Counted from the first letter of the stretch, positions 16,654 through 25,205 are shown. The stretch is 56,345 nt of DNA from Treponema sp. UBA4692 (GCA_002404895.1 DHKO01000032.1:1-56345), one strand, 5' to 3'. Notes: generated by a model from the letters alone, not told the origin. A program made the numbers and translations.

Positions 16654-18075
16654 CTAAACTTTTCCCGCGCAGGTCATTCCGCCCCATGCTCTGCTGTTTC
16701 GCCTTTCGCTATTGAGCGTTTTTTCAAAATCCGCGCTCGGATTGCAGTTTTCTTCTATTTGAATTGCGGTGAGGCTTAGCCTTTTCAGGCAGTCAGACTT
16801 GTCATTGTAGCCGAGCTTTGATTTTTCTATTGCGTCTCCTAGGATTCTGATGCTTTCGTCGTAAATTTTTGTCGGAACTGGGAAGGGGTGTCCGTCTTTT
16901 CCGCCATGCGCAAAGCTGAATCTTGCCGGGTCTGTGAATCTTGCTGGCGTTCCGTAAATTACTTCGCTCACAAGTGTCAGGCTTTGAAGCGTTCTTGCGC
17001 CTAGCCCCGGAGTCAAAAGCAGAGAGTCGAAATTTTCCGCAGGCGAAGCGTAAGCTGTTGCAAGAACCGCGCCGAGCCTTTTTAGGTCAACATCTTCCGC
17101 GCGCACATCGTGATGAGCCGGCATTATAAGATTCCTGTCATTTTTGATTAAGATTTGTGTTCCTTGCCAAGAATTTTCTTTCTGGGCGATATTCTGATTC
17201 TTTGCAGCGAGTGAATTTTCACGGAAGTTTTCTGACTTTTCCGCCGATTCTGCGTTTTTTGAAAATTTTGATTTTGAGCCGTCTGATTCCGAATCATAAA
17301 ATTTAGAATCGTGATTTTTTTCATCTCGTCCATTTCCAAAATCAAATTCCAGCTGCCGAGAGATGTCGTTTTCTGAAATTGCGGAAATTTCTTTTAAGAT
17401 TCTGTCCGGATTTTCTTTTGTCAGACTGAGAATCGCCTTGCGCGTGTTTTTTGCGCCTGAATCCGCGAGATTTAAAATCATTCCCTGGTTTTCTCCCGTT
17501 ACGCCTGTGTGAGGAGAATCCAGAAACGAGCGCAAGTTTTCAGACGACCAATGATAACGCCGCGCCGTCCGCGAAACTGTGTTCATTCCCTGCTGAACCA
17601 CAACCCAGTCTCCGTCATCGCTTAAGACAAAATTGTGCATGTAAAGCTGAAATCCGTCCTGAACTGCCGCGCTGTCAACTTTCGCGGTGAGTTTTGAAGC
17701 GTTCACAAGCGAATTTCTGTCGAGTCCTGTGGCGTCGGCAAGAAACAAAAGCTCATCGGGCGTTTTTCTTGAATATTTTCCGCGCCCGCCGCAAACGCAA
17801 AGCCCGAAATCTTTTGCCCGCTCGTTTATTCCGCGTTTTAGCGCGTACATCACGCTTGTTGTGATTCCGCTTGAATGCCAGTCCATTCCCAAAACTGCGC
17901 CGAGACTTTGAAACCAGAGCGGATCTGAAAGACGCGTCAAGAATTCCTTTTTTCCGTAGTTTATCAGAATCGACTCTACGATTTCAGTTCCTAGAAGTTT
18001 CATTCTGTCGGCGAGCCATTTTGGAACAGTTCCAGTGTGAAGCGGCAAGTCGGCGTAGCCAGAGCGTTTTATCAT
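16654..18075 (-). CDS. DUF763 family protein with a charged insert
   Basis: 473 aa starting with the DUF763 signature (G-Y-A-D-L-P-L-H-T-G-T-V-P), followed by L-S-D-P-L-W-F-Q-S-L-G and D-W-H-S-S-G-I-T-T. A helix-hairpin-helix-like T-P-G-L-G-A-R-T-L lies in the C-terminal third, followed by F-A-H-G-G-K-D-G-H-P-F-P-V. The family is best known in archaea and some thermophiles; function is unknown but DNA-related roles have been suggested from its context elsewhere. Residues about 245-310 are a low-complexity Ser/Lys/Glu/Asn-rich stretch that looks like an insertion relative to the compact family core. It is divergent from the aldo/keto reductase gene. Confidence 0.8.
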   Translation of the reverse strand: MIKRSGYADLPLHTGTVPKWLADRMKLLGTEIVESILINYGKKEFLTRLSDPLWFQSLGAVLGMDWHSSGITTSVMYALKRGINERAKDFGLCVCGGRGKYSRKTPDELLFLADATGLDRNSLVNASKLTAKVDSAAVQDGFQLYMHNFVLSDDGDWVVVQQGMNTVSRTARRYHWSSENLRSFLDSPHTGVTGENQGMILNLADSGAKNTRKAILSLTKENPDRILKEISAISENDISRQLEFDFGNGRDEKNHDSKFYDSESDGSKSKFSKNAESAEKSENFRENSLAAKNQNIAQKENSWQGTQILIKNDRNLIMPAHHDVRAEDVDLKRLGAVLATAYASPAENFDSLLLTPGLGARTLQSLTLVSEVIYGTPARFTDPARFSFAHGGKDGHPFPVPTKIYDESIRILGDAIEKSKLGYNDKSDCLKRLSLTAIQIEENCNPSADFEKTLNSERRNSRAWGGMTCAGKV

Positions 18076-18106
18076 TCTTGAATTATATCACAGAGCGTTT
18101 GCGATG

Positions 18107-18134
18107 TTGAACAAGTCGCTTTTTTTTGTAAAAT
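18107..18134 (+). promoter_or_regulatory. promoter abutting the start codon of the aldo/keto reductase gene
   Basis: TTGAAC (18107-18112), a 16-nt spacer, TAAAAT (18129-18134), then 7 nt to the ATG at 18142. No Shine-Dalgarno is present, so the transcript is probably leaderless. Confidence 0.5.
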
Positions 18135-18141
18135 CTCATTT

Positions 18142-19017
18142 ATGGAAAAATTAACTTCTCTAACTTCAACTTATACACTTTCAAACGGAACTAAAATTCC
18201 TTGCATCGGTTTTGGAACTTGGCAAAGCGCGGACGGAGACGAGGCTTACAACGCTGTTTTATCCGCATTGCGCGCAGGCTACCGCCATATTGACACGGCT
18301 GCGGCTTACGGAAACGAAAAATCCGTGGGAAAGGCGATTTCAGATTTCTTAAAAGAGTCTGGCGTAAAGCGTTCCGAGCTTTTTATAACTACAAAACTAT
18401 GGAATGAAGAACACGGATACGAGAACACAAAAAAGGCGATAGAATCTTCTCTTGAGCGACTCGGTCTTGATTATGTTGACTTGTACTTGATTCACTGGCC
18501 GAATCCGCTGAAATTCCGCGCGTGCTGGCAGGAGGCGAACGCCGGAAGCTGGAAAGCGATGGAAGAGGCTTACGAAGAAGGCAAATTGAAAGCAATCGGC
18601 ATTTCAAATTTCTGCGAGCGCCATATTGAAGAGCTTTTGAAGACCGCAAAAGTTAAGCCGATGGTGAACCAGATAAAAGTCTGCCCTGGAATTCCTGAAA
18701 CGGAGCTTGCAGCTTACTGCAAAAATCTTGGAATGGTTGTCGAGGGCTACAGCCCGTTTGGAACTGGCGGCGCATTTAAAAGCGAGAAAATGCAGGCTCT
18801 CGCAAAAAAATACAATCGCACAATCGCACAAATTTGCGTCAGATGGAGCTTGCAGAACGGAATTGTTCCGCTTCCAAAATCTGTTACGGCTGCGAGAATC
18901 GCAGAAAATGCGGCTGTCTTTGATTTTGAGCTTTCTGACGAGGACTGCAAGACAATTGCAAACTTGAAGAATCTTGAAATTCGTCCGCTGAGAAATCCTG
19001 ACGAGGCTGATTTTTAA
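18142..19017 (+). CDS. aldo/keto reductase
   Basis: 291 aa NADPH-dependent oxidoreductase of the AKR superfamily with the TIM-barrel signatures G-F-G-T-W, H-I-D-T-A-A-A-Y-G-N-E (catalytic Asp and Tyr), T-K-L-W (catalytic Lys), L-I-H-W-P (catalytic His) and A-I-G-I-S-N-F. The C-terminal I-V-P-L-P-K-S-V-T is the cofactor-binding region. All four tetrad residues are present, so it should reduce carbonyls to alcohols; the substrate is unknown. Monocistronic, divergent from the DUF763 gene. Confidence 0.9.
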   Translation: MEKLTSLTSTYTLSNGTKIPCIGFGTWQSADGDEAYNAVLSALRAGYRHIDTAAAYGNEKSVGKAISDFLKESGVKRSELFITTKLWNEEHGYENTKKAIESSLERLGLDYVDLYLIHWPNPLKFRACWQEANAGSWKAMEEAYEEGKLKAIGISNFCERHIEELLKTAKVKPMVNQIKVCPGIPETELAAYCKNLGMVVEGYSPFGTGGAFKSEKMQALAKKYNRTIAQICVRWSLQNGIVPLPKSVTAARIAENAAVFDFELSDEDCKTIANLKNLEIRPLRNPDEADF

Positions 19018-19108
19018 TCAAAAATAAAACGCAGAAAAAAAAAGCGCCCGGATAAATTCAAAAATCCAGGTTCTTTTCTCTATATCTGTGAAAAATCGTG
19101 TGATATTT

Positions 19109-19564
19109 ATGACAAAAATACTTTTTATTTGCCACGGAAACATCTGCCGTTCGCCGATGGCTGAAATGGTCTTCAAGAATCTTGTGAAAAAAGCCGGAGC
19201 GGAAAGCGATTTTTATGTTGACTCTGCGGCAACAGACTACGACGAGATTGGAAACGGAATGCACCGTGGAACGCTCCGTGTCTTGCAGGCGCATAACGTT
19301 CCGTACACAGACCACCGCGCGCGTATTGCAACGCCTGAAGATTATGAGAATTTTGACTTTCTCGTTATTATGGACAGCGAAAACGAGCGTCACTTGAAGC
19401 GGATTGTCGGAAGCGACCCGGAAAACAAAATTAGATATTTGATGTCTTTTGCCGGGAAAAGACGTGATGTTGCAGATCCTTGGTACACAGGAAATTTTGA
19501 CGAGACCTGGCGCGACATAAGCGAGGGCTGCGCCGCTCTTTTCGAGAAAATAGCAAAAAAATGA
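19109..19564 (+). CDS. low-molecular-weight protein-tyrosine phosphatase
   Basis: The start is placed at ATG 19109; a GTG at 19088 is an alternative. The 151-aa product has the P-loop C-H-G-N-I-C-R-S at residues 8-15 (C-x5-R-S) and the general-acid loop D-P-W-Y near the C-terminus, both intact. Such enzymes dephosphorylate phosphotyrosine or sometimes phosphoarginine. There is no adjacent tyrosine kinase, so the substrate is unknown. Confidence 0.9.
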   Translation: MTKILFICHGNICRSPMAEMVFKNLVKKAGAESDFYVDSAATDYDEIGNGMHRGTLRVLQAHNVPYTDHRARIATPEDYENFDFLVIMDSENERHLKRIVGSDPENKIRYLMSFAGKRRDVADPWYTGNFDETWRDISEGCAALFEKIAKK

Positions 19565-19639
19565 TTTTGACAATGTGAAAATGCTGCGAAGCAAAAATGC
19601 GAAAAATCCAATTTTTTTTGTTTTTGCGGACTTTTCCCG

Positions 19640-19668
19640 TTGACACGTTTTGCGGAAATGTGTAATAT
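19640..19668 (+). promoter_or_regulatory. strong promoter of the tRNA-Lys pair
   Basis: TTGACA (19640-19645), a 17-nt spacer, TAATAT (19663-19668) with a TG one base upstream. Transcription should begin near 19675, some 20 nt before the first tRNA. Confidence 0.8.
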
Positions 19669-19695
19669 ATTTCTCACATTCAGCAATGAACAAAT

Positions 19696-19768
19696 GGGCC
19701 ACTAGCTCAGGTGGTAGAGCACCGCCCTTTTAAGGCGGCTGTCGATGGTTCGAGTCCATCGTGGCTCA
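19696..19768 (+). tRNA. tRNA-Lys (anticodon TTT), copy 1
   Basis: A 73-nt cloverleaf: acceptor GGGCCAC/GTGGCTC, D stem AGCTC/GAGC, anticodon stem CCGCC/GGCGG with loop CTTTTAA (anticodon TTT), and T stem GATGG/CCATC with TTCGAGT loop. The 3' CCA is not encoded. Confidence 0.95.
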
Positions 19769-19791
19769 AAAATGTTTCTTGTTGATGAGCT

Positions 19792-19864
19792 GGGCCACTA
19801 GCTCAGGTGGTAGAGCACCGCCCTTTTAAGGCGGCTGTCGATGGTTCGAGTCCATCGTGGCTCA
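19792..19864 (+). tRNA. tRNA-Lys (anticodon TTT), copy 2
   Basis: Identical in all 73 positions to the copy at 19696, separated by 23 nt, and presumably processed from one precursor. A terminator follows directly. Confidence 0.95.
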
Positions 19865-19873
19865 CGTAAATCG

Positions 19874-19904
19874 GGGAACATCTAACGATGTTCCCTTTTT
19901 TTGT
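19874..19904 (+). terminator. intrinsic terminator of the tRNA-Lys pair
   Basis: GGGAACAT (19874-19881), a 6-nt loop and ATGTTCCC (19888-19895), followed by a T-run. Confidence 0.85.
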
Positions 19905-19919
19905 TTAAAACAAAGCGGA

Positions 19920-20164
19920 GCGTTAGTGCTGGTAGCCCCGAAGTTGTTTTGCGCAGGCGAAGCTTGCAAGCCAAGCAAAACAATGAGCGGTAGCGAAGGC
20001 GGCGAGAACAGGTTCTGTTCTCGTAACGAGTTTTCTTTGAAAACTCGCGACATAGCGACCCGGCTTCTTTAAAAAGCTGTTTTTGCTTTTTTTTGCTGAG
20101 TGATTTCCGCCGCGGCGGAAAAAGCGGCTGAATTCTAATTCGGCAGGAAGCCGGGGAACGCCCA
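19920..20164 (+). repeat. dispersed hairpin-rich element, copy B, upstream of fusA
   Basis: Begins GCGTTAGTGCTGGTAG and ends CCGGGGAACGCCC. It shares the segment CGACATAGCGACCC with copy A. It is the longest copy (about 245 nt) and holds several perfect hairpins: GAGAACAGGTTCTGTTCTC (near 20004), a TTTTC..GAAAA stem, and TTCCGCCGCGGCGGAA (near 20104). It fills nearly all of the 318 nt between the tRNA terminator and fusA and ends 18 nt before its start, so it is probably part of the fusA leader. No coding frame is credible here. Confidence 0.75.
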
Positions 20165-20182
20165 AATTATAAGGAAAGAGAT

Positions 20183-22240
20183 ATGGCTATTGACTTGAAA
20201 AAACTGCGCAACATTGGAATTATGGCGCACATCGATGCTGGAAAAACAACAACAACTGAAAGAATTCTTTATTACACTGGAAAAATCCATAAAATCGGCG
20301 AGATTGACGACGGCGCGGCGACAATGGATTTTATGAAGCAGGAGCAGGAGCGCGGAATCACAATTGCTTCTGCCGCAATCACGACAAAATGGAAAGACTG
20401 CACGATAAATATTATCGACACTCCGGGCCACGTTGACTTTACTGCGGAAGTTGAGCGTTCGCTTCGTGTTCTTGACGGCGCGGTTGCTGTCTTGTGCGCT
20501 GTTGACGGAGTTCAGCCTCAGACTGAGACGGTCTGGAAGCAGGCGGACGAGTTCAATGTTCCGAGAATCGTTTTTGTGAACAAGATGGACAGAATCGGCG
20601 CGGATTTTTTCTATTCGATAAATGATGTGAAAGAGAAATTCGGCGCGAACACGGTCGCTTTGCAGATTCCGATGGGGCAGGGCGAGGATTTTGAAGGCCT
20701 TATCGACTTGATGACGATGAAAGAGATGAGATGGAATGAGGAGGACGAGGGCGAAACTTGGGCTGAAAGCGAAATCTCTGAAAAATACAAGGCTTTGGCT
20801 GACGAATGGCGCGAAAAATTGATTGACGCTGTTGCTTCCGCTGACGACGACTTGGGAATGATTTATCTTGAGGGCGGCAAAATCACAAACGAGCAGCTTA
20901 AAGACGCAATCAGAAAATGCACGATAAATCGCACTCTTGTTCCGTGCTTTTTGGGAACTGCGCGGCGCAACAAGGGAATTCAGCCTTTGATTGACGCTGT
21001 AATCGATTATCTTCCGTGTCCGACAGACGTTCCGCCGGCAAAAGGAATTCATCACAAAAAGGACAAGGAGGAAGTTGTTGAGCTTCCTTGCGACGAGAAA
21101 AAAATGCCGGTCGGGCTTGTATTCAAGATTCAGCAGGACCGCGAAATGGGCGCGCTTTGCTTTGTGCGCGTGTATTCCGGGAAATTTGTGGCGGGAACTC
21201 AGTATCTTAACGTTGGAAAGAAAAAACGCGAGCGTGTGAACAGAATTCTGCGCGTGAATGCTAACCATATGGAGCAGATGGATTCTGTAAGCGCGGGCGA
21301 CATTGCAGTTTTTGTGGGGCTTAAGCTTGCCCAGACAGGCGACACGCTTGCAAGCGAGGGGCTTCCAGTTCTTCTTGAAAGCGTAAAATTCCCGGAGCCT
21401 GTAATTTCCGTTGCGATTGAGCCTGAAACTCTTTCTGACAAGGACAAATTGATGGAGACTTTGGCTGTCTTGAGCCGCGAGGATCCGACTTTCACAAGCC
21501 ATGAGGACGCTGAAACCGGTCAGCTGATTATTTCTGGAATGGGCGAGCTTCATCTTGACGTTCTTGTAACGCGAATGAAGGAAGATTTCGGTGTCAAGGC
21601 GAATGTGGGCGCGCCGCAGGTAACTTACCGCGAGTCTGTTTCAGGCGAGGCTGAAATCACAAAGGAATGGGAGAAAAATCTTGGCGGAAAGGACAATTTC
21701 GCAGGCCTTGCGCTTAAAATCTCCAGAAATGAGAACGGCGACGGAAATGTTTATTCTTGTGATGTCCATAAAAATGATATTCCTGATGAAATTTACGACG
21801 CGATAAAGACAGGAGTTGAAAATTCATTCGCTTCTGGAATTCAGTACGGCTATCCTTGCGCTGATGTGAAAGTCGAAATCACAAAAATCGACTACAACGA
21901 GCTTACGGCTTCGACTTTCGCGTTCACGGCATGCGCGGCCGAGGCTTTTGAGGAAGCGGCTAAAAAAGCCGGAAACGAGATTCTCGAGCCTGTAATGAAG
22001 GTCGATATTTCTTGCCCTGCGGAATTTGTTGGCGAGGCAATCAGCCAGATAACACAGCGAGGCGGAATGATTCAGGGGCAGGATTCTAAAGCGTCCGGCG
22101 AAATCGTCTACTGCACAGCTCCGATGGCAAAAATGTTCGGATTCTCCACAACATTGCGCTCTGTAACCCAGGGAAGAGCGAGCTTCAGCATGGAATTCTC
22201 TCATTTTCAGGTAAAGCAGGGCGGCTTCGGCGCAAATTAA
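20183..22240 (+). CDS. fusA: translation elongation factor G
   Basis: 685-aa translational GTPase. G motifs: A-H-I-D-A-G-K-T-T-T-T (P-loop, residues 15-25), R-G-I-T-I, D-T-P-G-H-V-D-F and N-K-M-D. Domains II to V follow with the family's G-M-G-E-L-H-L-D-V near residue 450. It catalyses ribosome translocation, or in some spirochaete paralogues mainly ribosome recycling: spirochaetes usually carry two diverged EF-G types (spdEFG1 and spdEFG2), and I cannot tell which this is by reading. It is not in a str operon with rpsL/rpsG; its leader consists of a dispersed repeat element. Shine-Dalgarno AAGGAAAG lies at 20171-20178. Confidence 0.9.
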   Translation: MAIDLKKLRNIGIMAHIDAGKTTTTERILYYTGKIHKIGEIDDGAATMDFMKQEQERGITIASAAITTKWKDCTINIIDTPGHVDFTAEVERSLRVLDGAVAVLCAVDGVQPQTETVWKQADEFNVPRIVFVNKMDRIGADFFYSINDVKEKFGANTVALQIPMGQGEDFEGLIDLMTMKEMRWNEEDEGETWAESEISEKYKALADEWREKLIDAVASADDDLGMIYLEGGKITNEQLKDAIRKCTINRTLVPCFLGTARRNKGIQPLIDAVIDYLPCPTDVPPAKGIHHKKDKEEVVELPCDEKKMPVGLVFKIQQDREMGALCFVRVYSGKFVAGTQYLNVGKKKRERVNRILRVNANHMEQMDSVSAGDIAVFVGLKLAQTGDTLASEGLPVLLESVKFPEPVISVAIEPETLSDKDKLMETLAVLSREDPTFTSHEDAETGQLIISGMGELHLDVLVTRMKEDFGVKANVGAPQVTYRESVSGEAEITKEWEKNLGGKDNFAGLALKISRNENGDGNVYSCDVHKNDIPDEIYDAIKTGVENSFASGIQYGYPCADVKVEITKIDYNELTASTFAFTACAAEAFEEAAKKAGNEILEPVMKVDISCPAEFVGEAISQITQRGGMIQGQDSKASGEIVYCTAPMAKMFGFSTTLRSVTQGRASFSMEFSHFQVKQGGFGAN

Positions 22241-22254
22241 AAAGTCTATTAAAA

Positions 22255-22284
22255 TAGACATCGCTTTGTTTTTTGAAGTATAAT
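22255..22284 (+). promoter_or_regulatory. promoter predicting a leaderless lipoprotein mRNA
   Basis: TAGACA (22255-22260), an 18-nt spacer, TATAAT (22279-22284), then 6 nt to ATG 22291. The predicted start nucleotide is the A of the ATG, and no Shine-Dalgarno exists. Confidence 0.6.
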
Positions 22285-22290
22285 ACTGCT

Positions 22291-22812
22291 ATGCGAAAGG
22301 TAGCGGGATTATTTTTTTTGTGCGCTGGCTTGCTTTTTTCCTGCCAGAATTTTACTGAGCACGACGTTAAGATTACGAATTCTTCGAGCATTGAAGTGAC
22401 TTTTTCGCTCGAGCGTTATGGGCGCGGCTCCTGTACGCTTGCTTCCGGCGAGTCTGTGACGCTGAATATCTTCAACAATCCTACGCTTGTTTTTGAGGGA
22501 TATCCGAGAGTCGGCTACACGAGCGGAGATTCTGTGAATATTTTTGACTTGACTGCATACACGCTGAAAATCTGCAACAAGACCGGAATCGATTTGATTT
22601 TGACGGAAAAGCATAATCTCTTAGGCGACGAGTCCGATGTGGGCGGGTTTTCTGTTTCAGCGGATTATAAAGAAGAAAAATCTCCAAAGATTTACACAAG
22701 AAATCCTGTTTTTGCCGCTAAATCAGCCGGCGGAGAAGAATCATTTTCCTGCACAGTTTCAAAATCAGCGGAAAACGGCGAGACGATTTTTGTCTTGAGC
22801 ATTGAAAAATAA
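22291..22812 (+). CDS. hypothetical lipoprotein, 173 aa
   Basis: The start is placed at ATG 22291, immediately downstream of a consensus -10 box. The signal peptide ends in a lipobox (L-L-F-S-C, Cys near residue 18). The remainder is rich in beta-strand-like segments (V-K-I-T-N-S-S-S-I-E-V-T-F) without a family I recognise. The motif N-x-S-S/T followed by alternating hydrophobics resembles small immunoglobulin-like envelope proteins, but this is only an impression. Monocistronic between fusA and tRNA-Leu. Confidence 0.65.
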   Translation: MRKVAGLFFLCAGLLFSCQNFTEHDVKITNSSSIEVTFSLERYGRGSCTLASGESVTLNIFNNPTLVFEGYPRVGYTSGDSVNIFDLTAYTLKICNKTGIDLILTEKHNLLGDESDVGGFSVSADYKEEKSPKIYTRNPVFAAKSAGGEESFSCTVSKSAENGETIFVLSIEK

Positions 22813-22954
22813 TCCAAAAAATTGCGGATTTTAGAAATTGTGGTCGAGTTGATTCAGCATCTGCGAAATTGTACTCGCGCAGCATTTTCCTGCCGCATAC
22901 GTTTTTTTAGATTGAAAAAAATCAAGATGTTGATAAAATCTTCGCCAGTTGATA

Positions 22955-22983
22955 TTGACAAAAAAATTCGCCGGTGATAATAT
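22955..22983 (+). promoter_or_regulatory. promoter of tRNA-Leu
   Basis: TTGACA (22955-22960), a 17-nt spacer, TAATAT (22978-22983). Same layout as the tRNA-Lys promoter. Transcription should start a few bases before the tRNA. Confidence 0.8.
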
Positions 22984-22994
22984 ACTTCTCATTC

Positions 22995-23076
22995 GCGGGG
23001 ATGGTGGAATTGGTAGACACGCCAGCTTGAGGTGCTGGTGGAGCAATCCGTGGCTGTTCAAGTCAGCTTCTCCGCA
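22995..23076 (+). tRNA. tRNA-Leu (anticodon GAG)
   Basis: An 82-nt class II tRNA: acceptor GCGGGGA/TCTCCGC, anticodon stem CCAGC/GCTGG with loop TTGAGGT (anticodon GAG), a variable arm, and a T arm with TTCAAGT. The 3' CCA is not encoded. A terminator follows. Confidence 0.9.
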
Positions 23077-23080
23077 TTGC

Positions 23081-23112
23081 AAGGCTTTCGAGAAAATCGG
23101 AAGCCTTTTTTA
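23081..23112 (+). terminator. terminator after tRNA-Leu
   Basis: AAGGCTT (23081-23087) pairs with AAGCCTT around 23101-23107, followed by T residues. It lies between the tRNA and the DUF554 gene. Confidence 0.75.
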
Positions 23113-23128
23113 TTTTAGGATAGAGATA

Positions 23129-23878
23129 ATGATTGCGGTTTTTGTCAACTGTGGCGCGATAATTCTTGGCTCTTTGATTGGAGTTTTGTTTTCAAAGCGG
23201 ATAAATGAAAAGCTTACGGACGCAATCACGCTTGTTTGCGGCGCGGTGACTTTTGTGATGGGAATCCAGATGTCCTTGAAATATCAGAATGTTGTTTATC
23301 TGACGCTTGCGCTTGTGTTCGGGGGACTTTTCGGAACTGCGGCCGATATTGACGGAAAAATTCTTCTGGCTGGAAAAGCGCTCGGAAAGATTTTCAAGGC
23401 TTCTGAAAATGTAAATGCTTTTGAATCACAAAATCCTGCTGGAAAGACAGAAAAGAATTTCGCGTATGCGTTTTTGAATTCGTCGGTCTTGTTTTGCGTC
23501 GGCGCAATGGCGATTGTCGGCTCTTTCAAAGCTGGAATTGAGCATGACTATTCGATAATTTTTCTGAAGTCAACGCTGGACGGATTTCTTTCAATCGGAA
23601 TGGCGGCGTCTCTTGGAATCGGGACGATGTTTTCCGCGCTTGCGATTTTCGTTTACCAGGGAATTTTGACGCTTCTTTCAGTCTTTATTGCGCCGTATGT
23701 TTCCGAGCAGATGATAACGGAGCTTACAGCATGCGGCGGAGTTATGATTATTTTCATCGGCTTTAACATTATGAAAATAAAAAGCATAAAGACCGCGAAT
23801 TATCTTCCTGCGGTTGTTTTTACAGTTTTGTTTGTTCTTTTTGACCCTTTTATCAAAAATCTCCTTAAAATCTTCTAA
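23129..23878 (+). CDS. DUF554 family membrane protein (YdfK/YqgA-like)
   Basis: The start is placed at ATG 23129 after TAGGATAGAG; the open frame runs back through the tRNA to 22949, which cannot be coding. The 249-aa product has about seven transmembrane helices and the family's N-terminal G-A-I-I-L-G-S-L-I-G and G-G-L-F-G-T motifs. The family is a predicted transporter or channel of unknown substrate. A cytoplasmic-looking loop around residues 90-110 is rich in Lys, Glu and Asn. Confidence 0.8.
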   Translation: MIAVFVNCGAIILGSLIGVLFSKRINEKLTDAITLVCGAVTFVMGIQMSLKYQNVVYLTLALVFGGLFGTAADIDGKILLAGKALGKIFKASENVNAFESQNPAGKTEKNFAYAFLNSSVLFCVGAMAIVGSFKAGIEHDYSIIFLKSTLDGFLSIGMAASLGIGTMFSALAIFVYQGILTLLSVFIAPYVSEQMITELTACGGVMIIFIGFNIMKIKSIKTANYLPAVVFTVLFVLFDPFIKNLLKIF

Positions 23879-23908
23879 AAGATGACGGAATTTTGACGTT
23901 TCTGATTG

Positions 23909-23937
23909 TTGAATTCCTTTAAAATCTCATTTAGAAT
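23909..23937 (+). promoter_or_regulatory. promoter of the orphan sugar-importer ATPase gene
   Basis: TTGAAT (23909-23914), a 17-nt spacer, TAGAAT (23932-23937). The leader would be about 25 nt, carrying the strong Shine-Dalgarno TGGAGG. Confidence 0.6.
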
Positions 23938-23969
23938 AAAGAAATAACCATAATCCCTGGAGGCCTAAA

Positions 23970-25088
23970 ATGGCAAAGGTTGAACTTAAAGGAGTTACAA
24001 AGGTTTACGACGGCAATGTTCTTGCTGTTGAAAAGTCGAATGTAACAATCGAAGACCGCGAATTCTGTGTATTCGTCGGTCCTTCTGGCTGCGGAAAATC
24101 AACAACGCTCCGCATGATTGCAGGTCTTGAAGACATCACTGAGGGCGAGCTTCTTATTGACGGTGAAGTTATGAACGATGTTCCGCCGAAAGACAGAAAC
24201 ATCGCGATGGTTTTCCAGAACTACGCTCTTTATCCGCATATGACTGTATTTGACAATATGGCGTTCGGACTTAAAATCAGAAAAATTCCAAAAATCGAGA
24301 TTCAGCGCAAGGTAAATGAAGCTGCGAAAATGCTCGACTTGACTCAGTATCTCAACAGAAAGCCAAAGGCTCTTTCTGGCGGACAGAGACAGCGTGTTGC
24401 TGTAGGACGCGCAATCGTTCGTTCTCCAAAAGTATTCTTGTTCGACGAGCCTCTTTCAAACCTTGACGCGAAACTCCGTGTTACAATGCGCGGCGAGATT
24501 TCGTCTCTTCACCACAGACTTCAGGCGACAATGATTTATGTAACTCACGACCAGATTGAAGCTATGACAATGGGTACAAAAATCGTTGTAATGTCAGAAA
24601 AGAAAATCCAGCAGATTGGAGAGCCTCTCTATCTTTACAATCACCCGATCAACAAATTCGTCGCAGGATTCATCGGAACTCCTCCAATGAACTTCTTCCG
24701 CCTCAAGATTGAAGAGCAGAACGGAAGACTTGTTGCGACAGAAGGAAGCTTTACTCTTGTTCCAACAGAAAAGCAGGCTCAGCACTTGAAGGCTTATGTC
24801 GGAAAAGAAGTTACATTTGGCGTTCGCCCAGAGGATTTGTATTATCAGGCTTCTCCTGCTGCTGAGAACAATATGCAGGTAAAAGTTGTGAACAAGGAGC
24901 CGTTGGGAGCCGAGACTCACGTTTTCGTAAAAGTAAACGAGGCTAATGTTGTCGCTAAGGTTGAGCCGGAAGTTCAGGTTCAGATTGGCGAGACAATGAA
25001 CTTTGTTCCAGATATGGAAAGAGCTAAATTCTTTGATTTGGACACAGAAATCAACATCTGCGAGCCGGAAATCGAGAAGAAATGGTAA
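23970..25088 (+). CDS. ABC importer ATPase, MalK/UgpC/MsmX type
   Basis: 372 aa with Walker A G-P-S-G-C-G-K-S-T-T, signature L-S-G-G-Q-R-Q-R, Walker B F-L-F-D-E-P-L-S-N-L-D-A-K, the switch His (Y-V-T-H-D-Q-I-E-A) and an OB-type regulatory domain (about 240-372). It stands alone, flanked by its own promoter and terminators, without permease or binding-protein genes. That arrangement matches shared ATPases such as MsmX or MsiK, which energise several carbohydrate importers. Codon use looks adapted, consistent with high expression. Confidence 0.9.
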   Translation: MAKVELKGVTKVYDGNVLAVEKSNVTIEDREFCVFVGPSGCGKSTTLRMIAGLEDITEGELLIDGEVMNDVPPKDRNIAMVFQNYALYPHMTVFDNMAFGLKIRKIPKIEIQRKVNEAAKMLDLTQYLNRKPKALSGGQRQRVAVGRAIVRSPKVFLFDEPLSNLDAKLRVTMRGEISSLHHRLQATMIYVTHDQIEAMTMGTKIVVMSEKKIQQIGEPLYLYNHPINKFVAGFIGTPPMNFFRLKIEEQNGRLVATEGSFTLVPTEKQAQHLKAYVGKEVTFGVRPEDLYYQASPAAENNMQVKVVNKEPLGAETHVFVKVNEANVVAKVEPEVQVQIGETMNFVPDMERAKFFDLDTEINICEPEIEKKW

Positions 25089-25127
25089 AAGGAACAAGAT
25101 TACATCCGTGTAATTTTGTTTCTAACA

Positions 25128-25165
25128 AGAATATTCTGCTCTCCTAAGGGCAAGCAGAATATTCT
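25128..25165 (+). repeat. 13-bp perfect inverted repeat
   Basis: AGAATATTCTGCT (25128-25140) and its reverse complement (25153-25165) enclose a 12-nt loop. It lies 40 nt past the orphan ATPase gene and just before a second hairpin with a T-run, so it may protect the 3' end of the mRNA. Confidence 0.6.
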
Positions 25166-25177
25166 CTATTTATATTT

Positions 25178-25205
25178 TTGCCGCTTCCATGCGGCAATTT
25201 TTTTT
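25178..25205 (+). terminator. intrinsic terminator of the orphan ATPase gene
   Basis: TTGCCGC (25178-25184), loop TTCCAT, GCGGCAA (25191-25197) and eight T residues. The remaining gap to 25435 is T-rich with three T8-GC blocks (ending near 25207, 25272 and 25327) and no convincing gene. Confidence 0.85.

Noticed and set aside
20135..21553. A 472-codon open frame antisense to fusA
   Set aside because: It is an overlap caused by the codon bias of the highly expressed fusA gene; the peptide is low-complexity His/Arg/Ser-rich and has no motifs.
22949..23128. Extended N-terminus of the DUF554 protein
   Set aside because: The extension would run through tRNA-Leu and its terminator; ATG 23129 has its own binding site.
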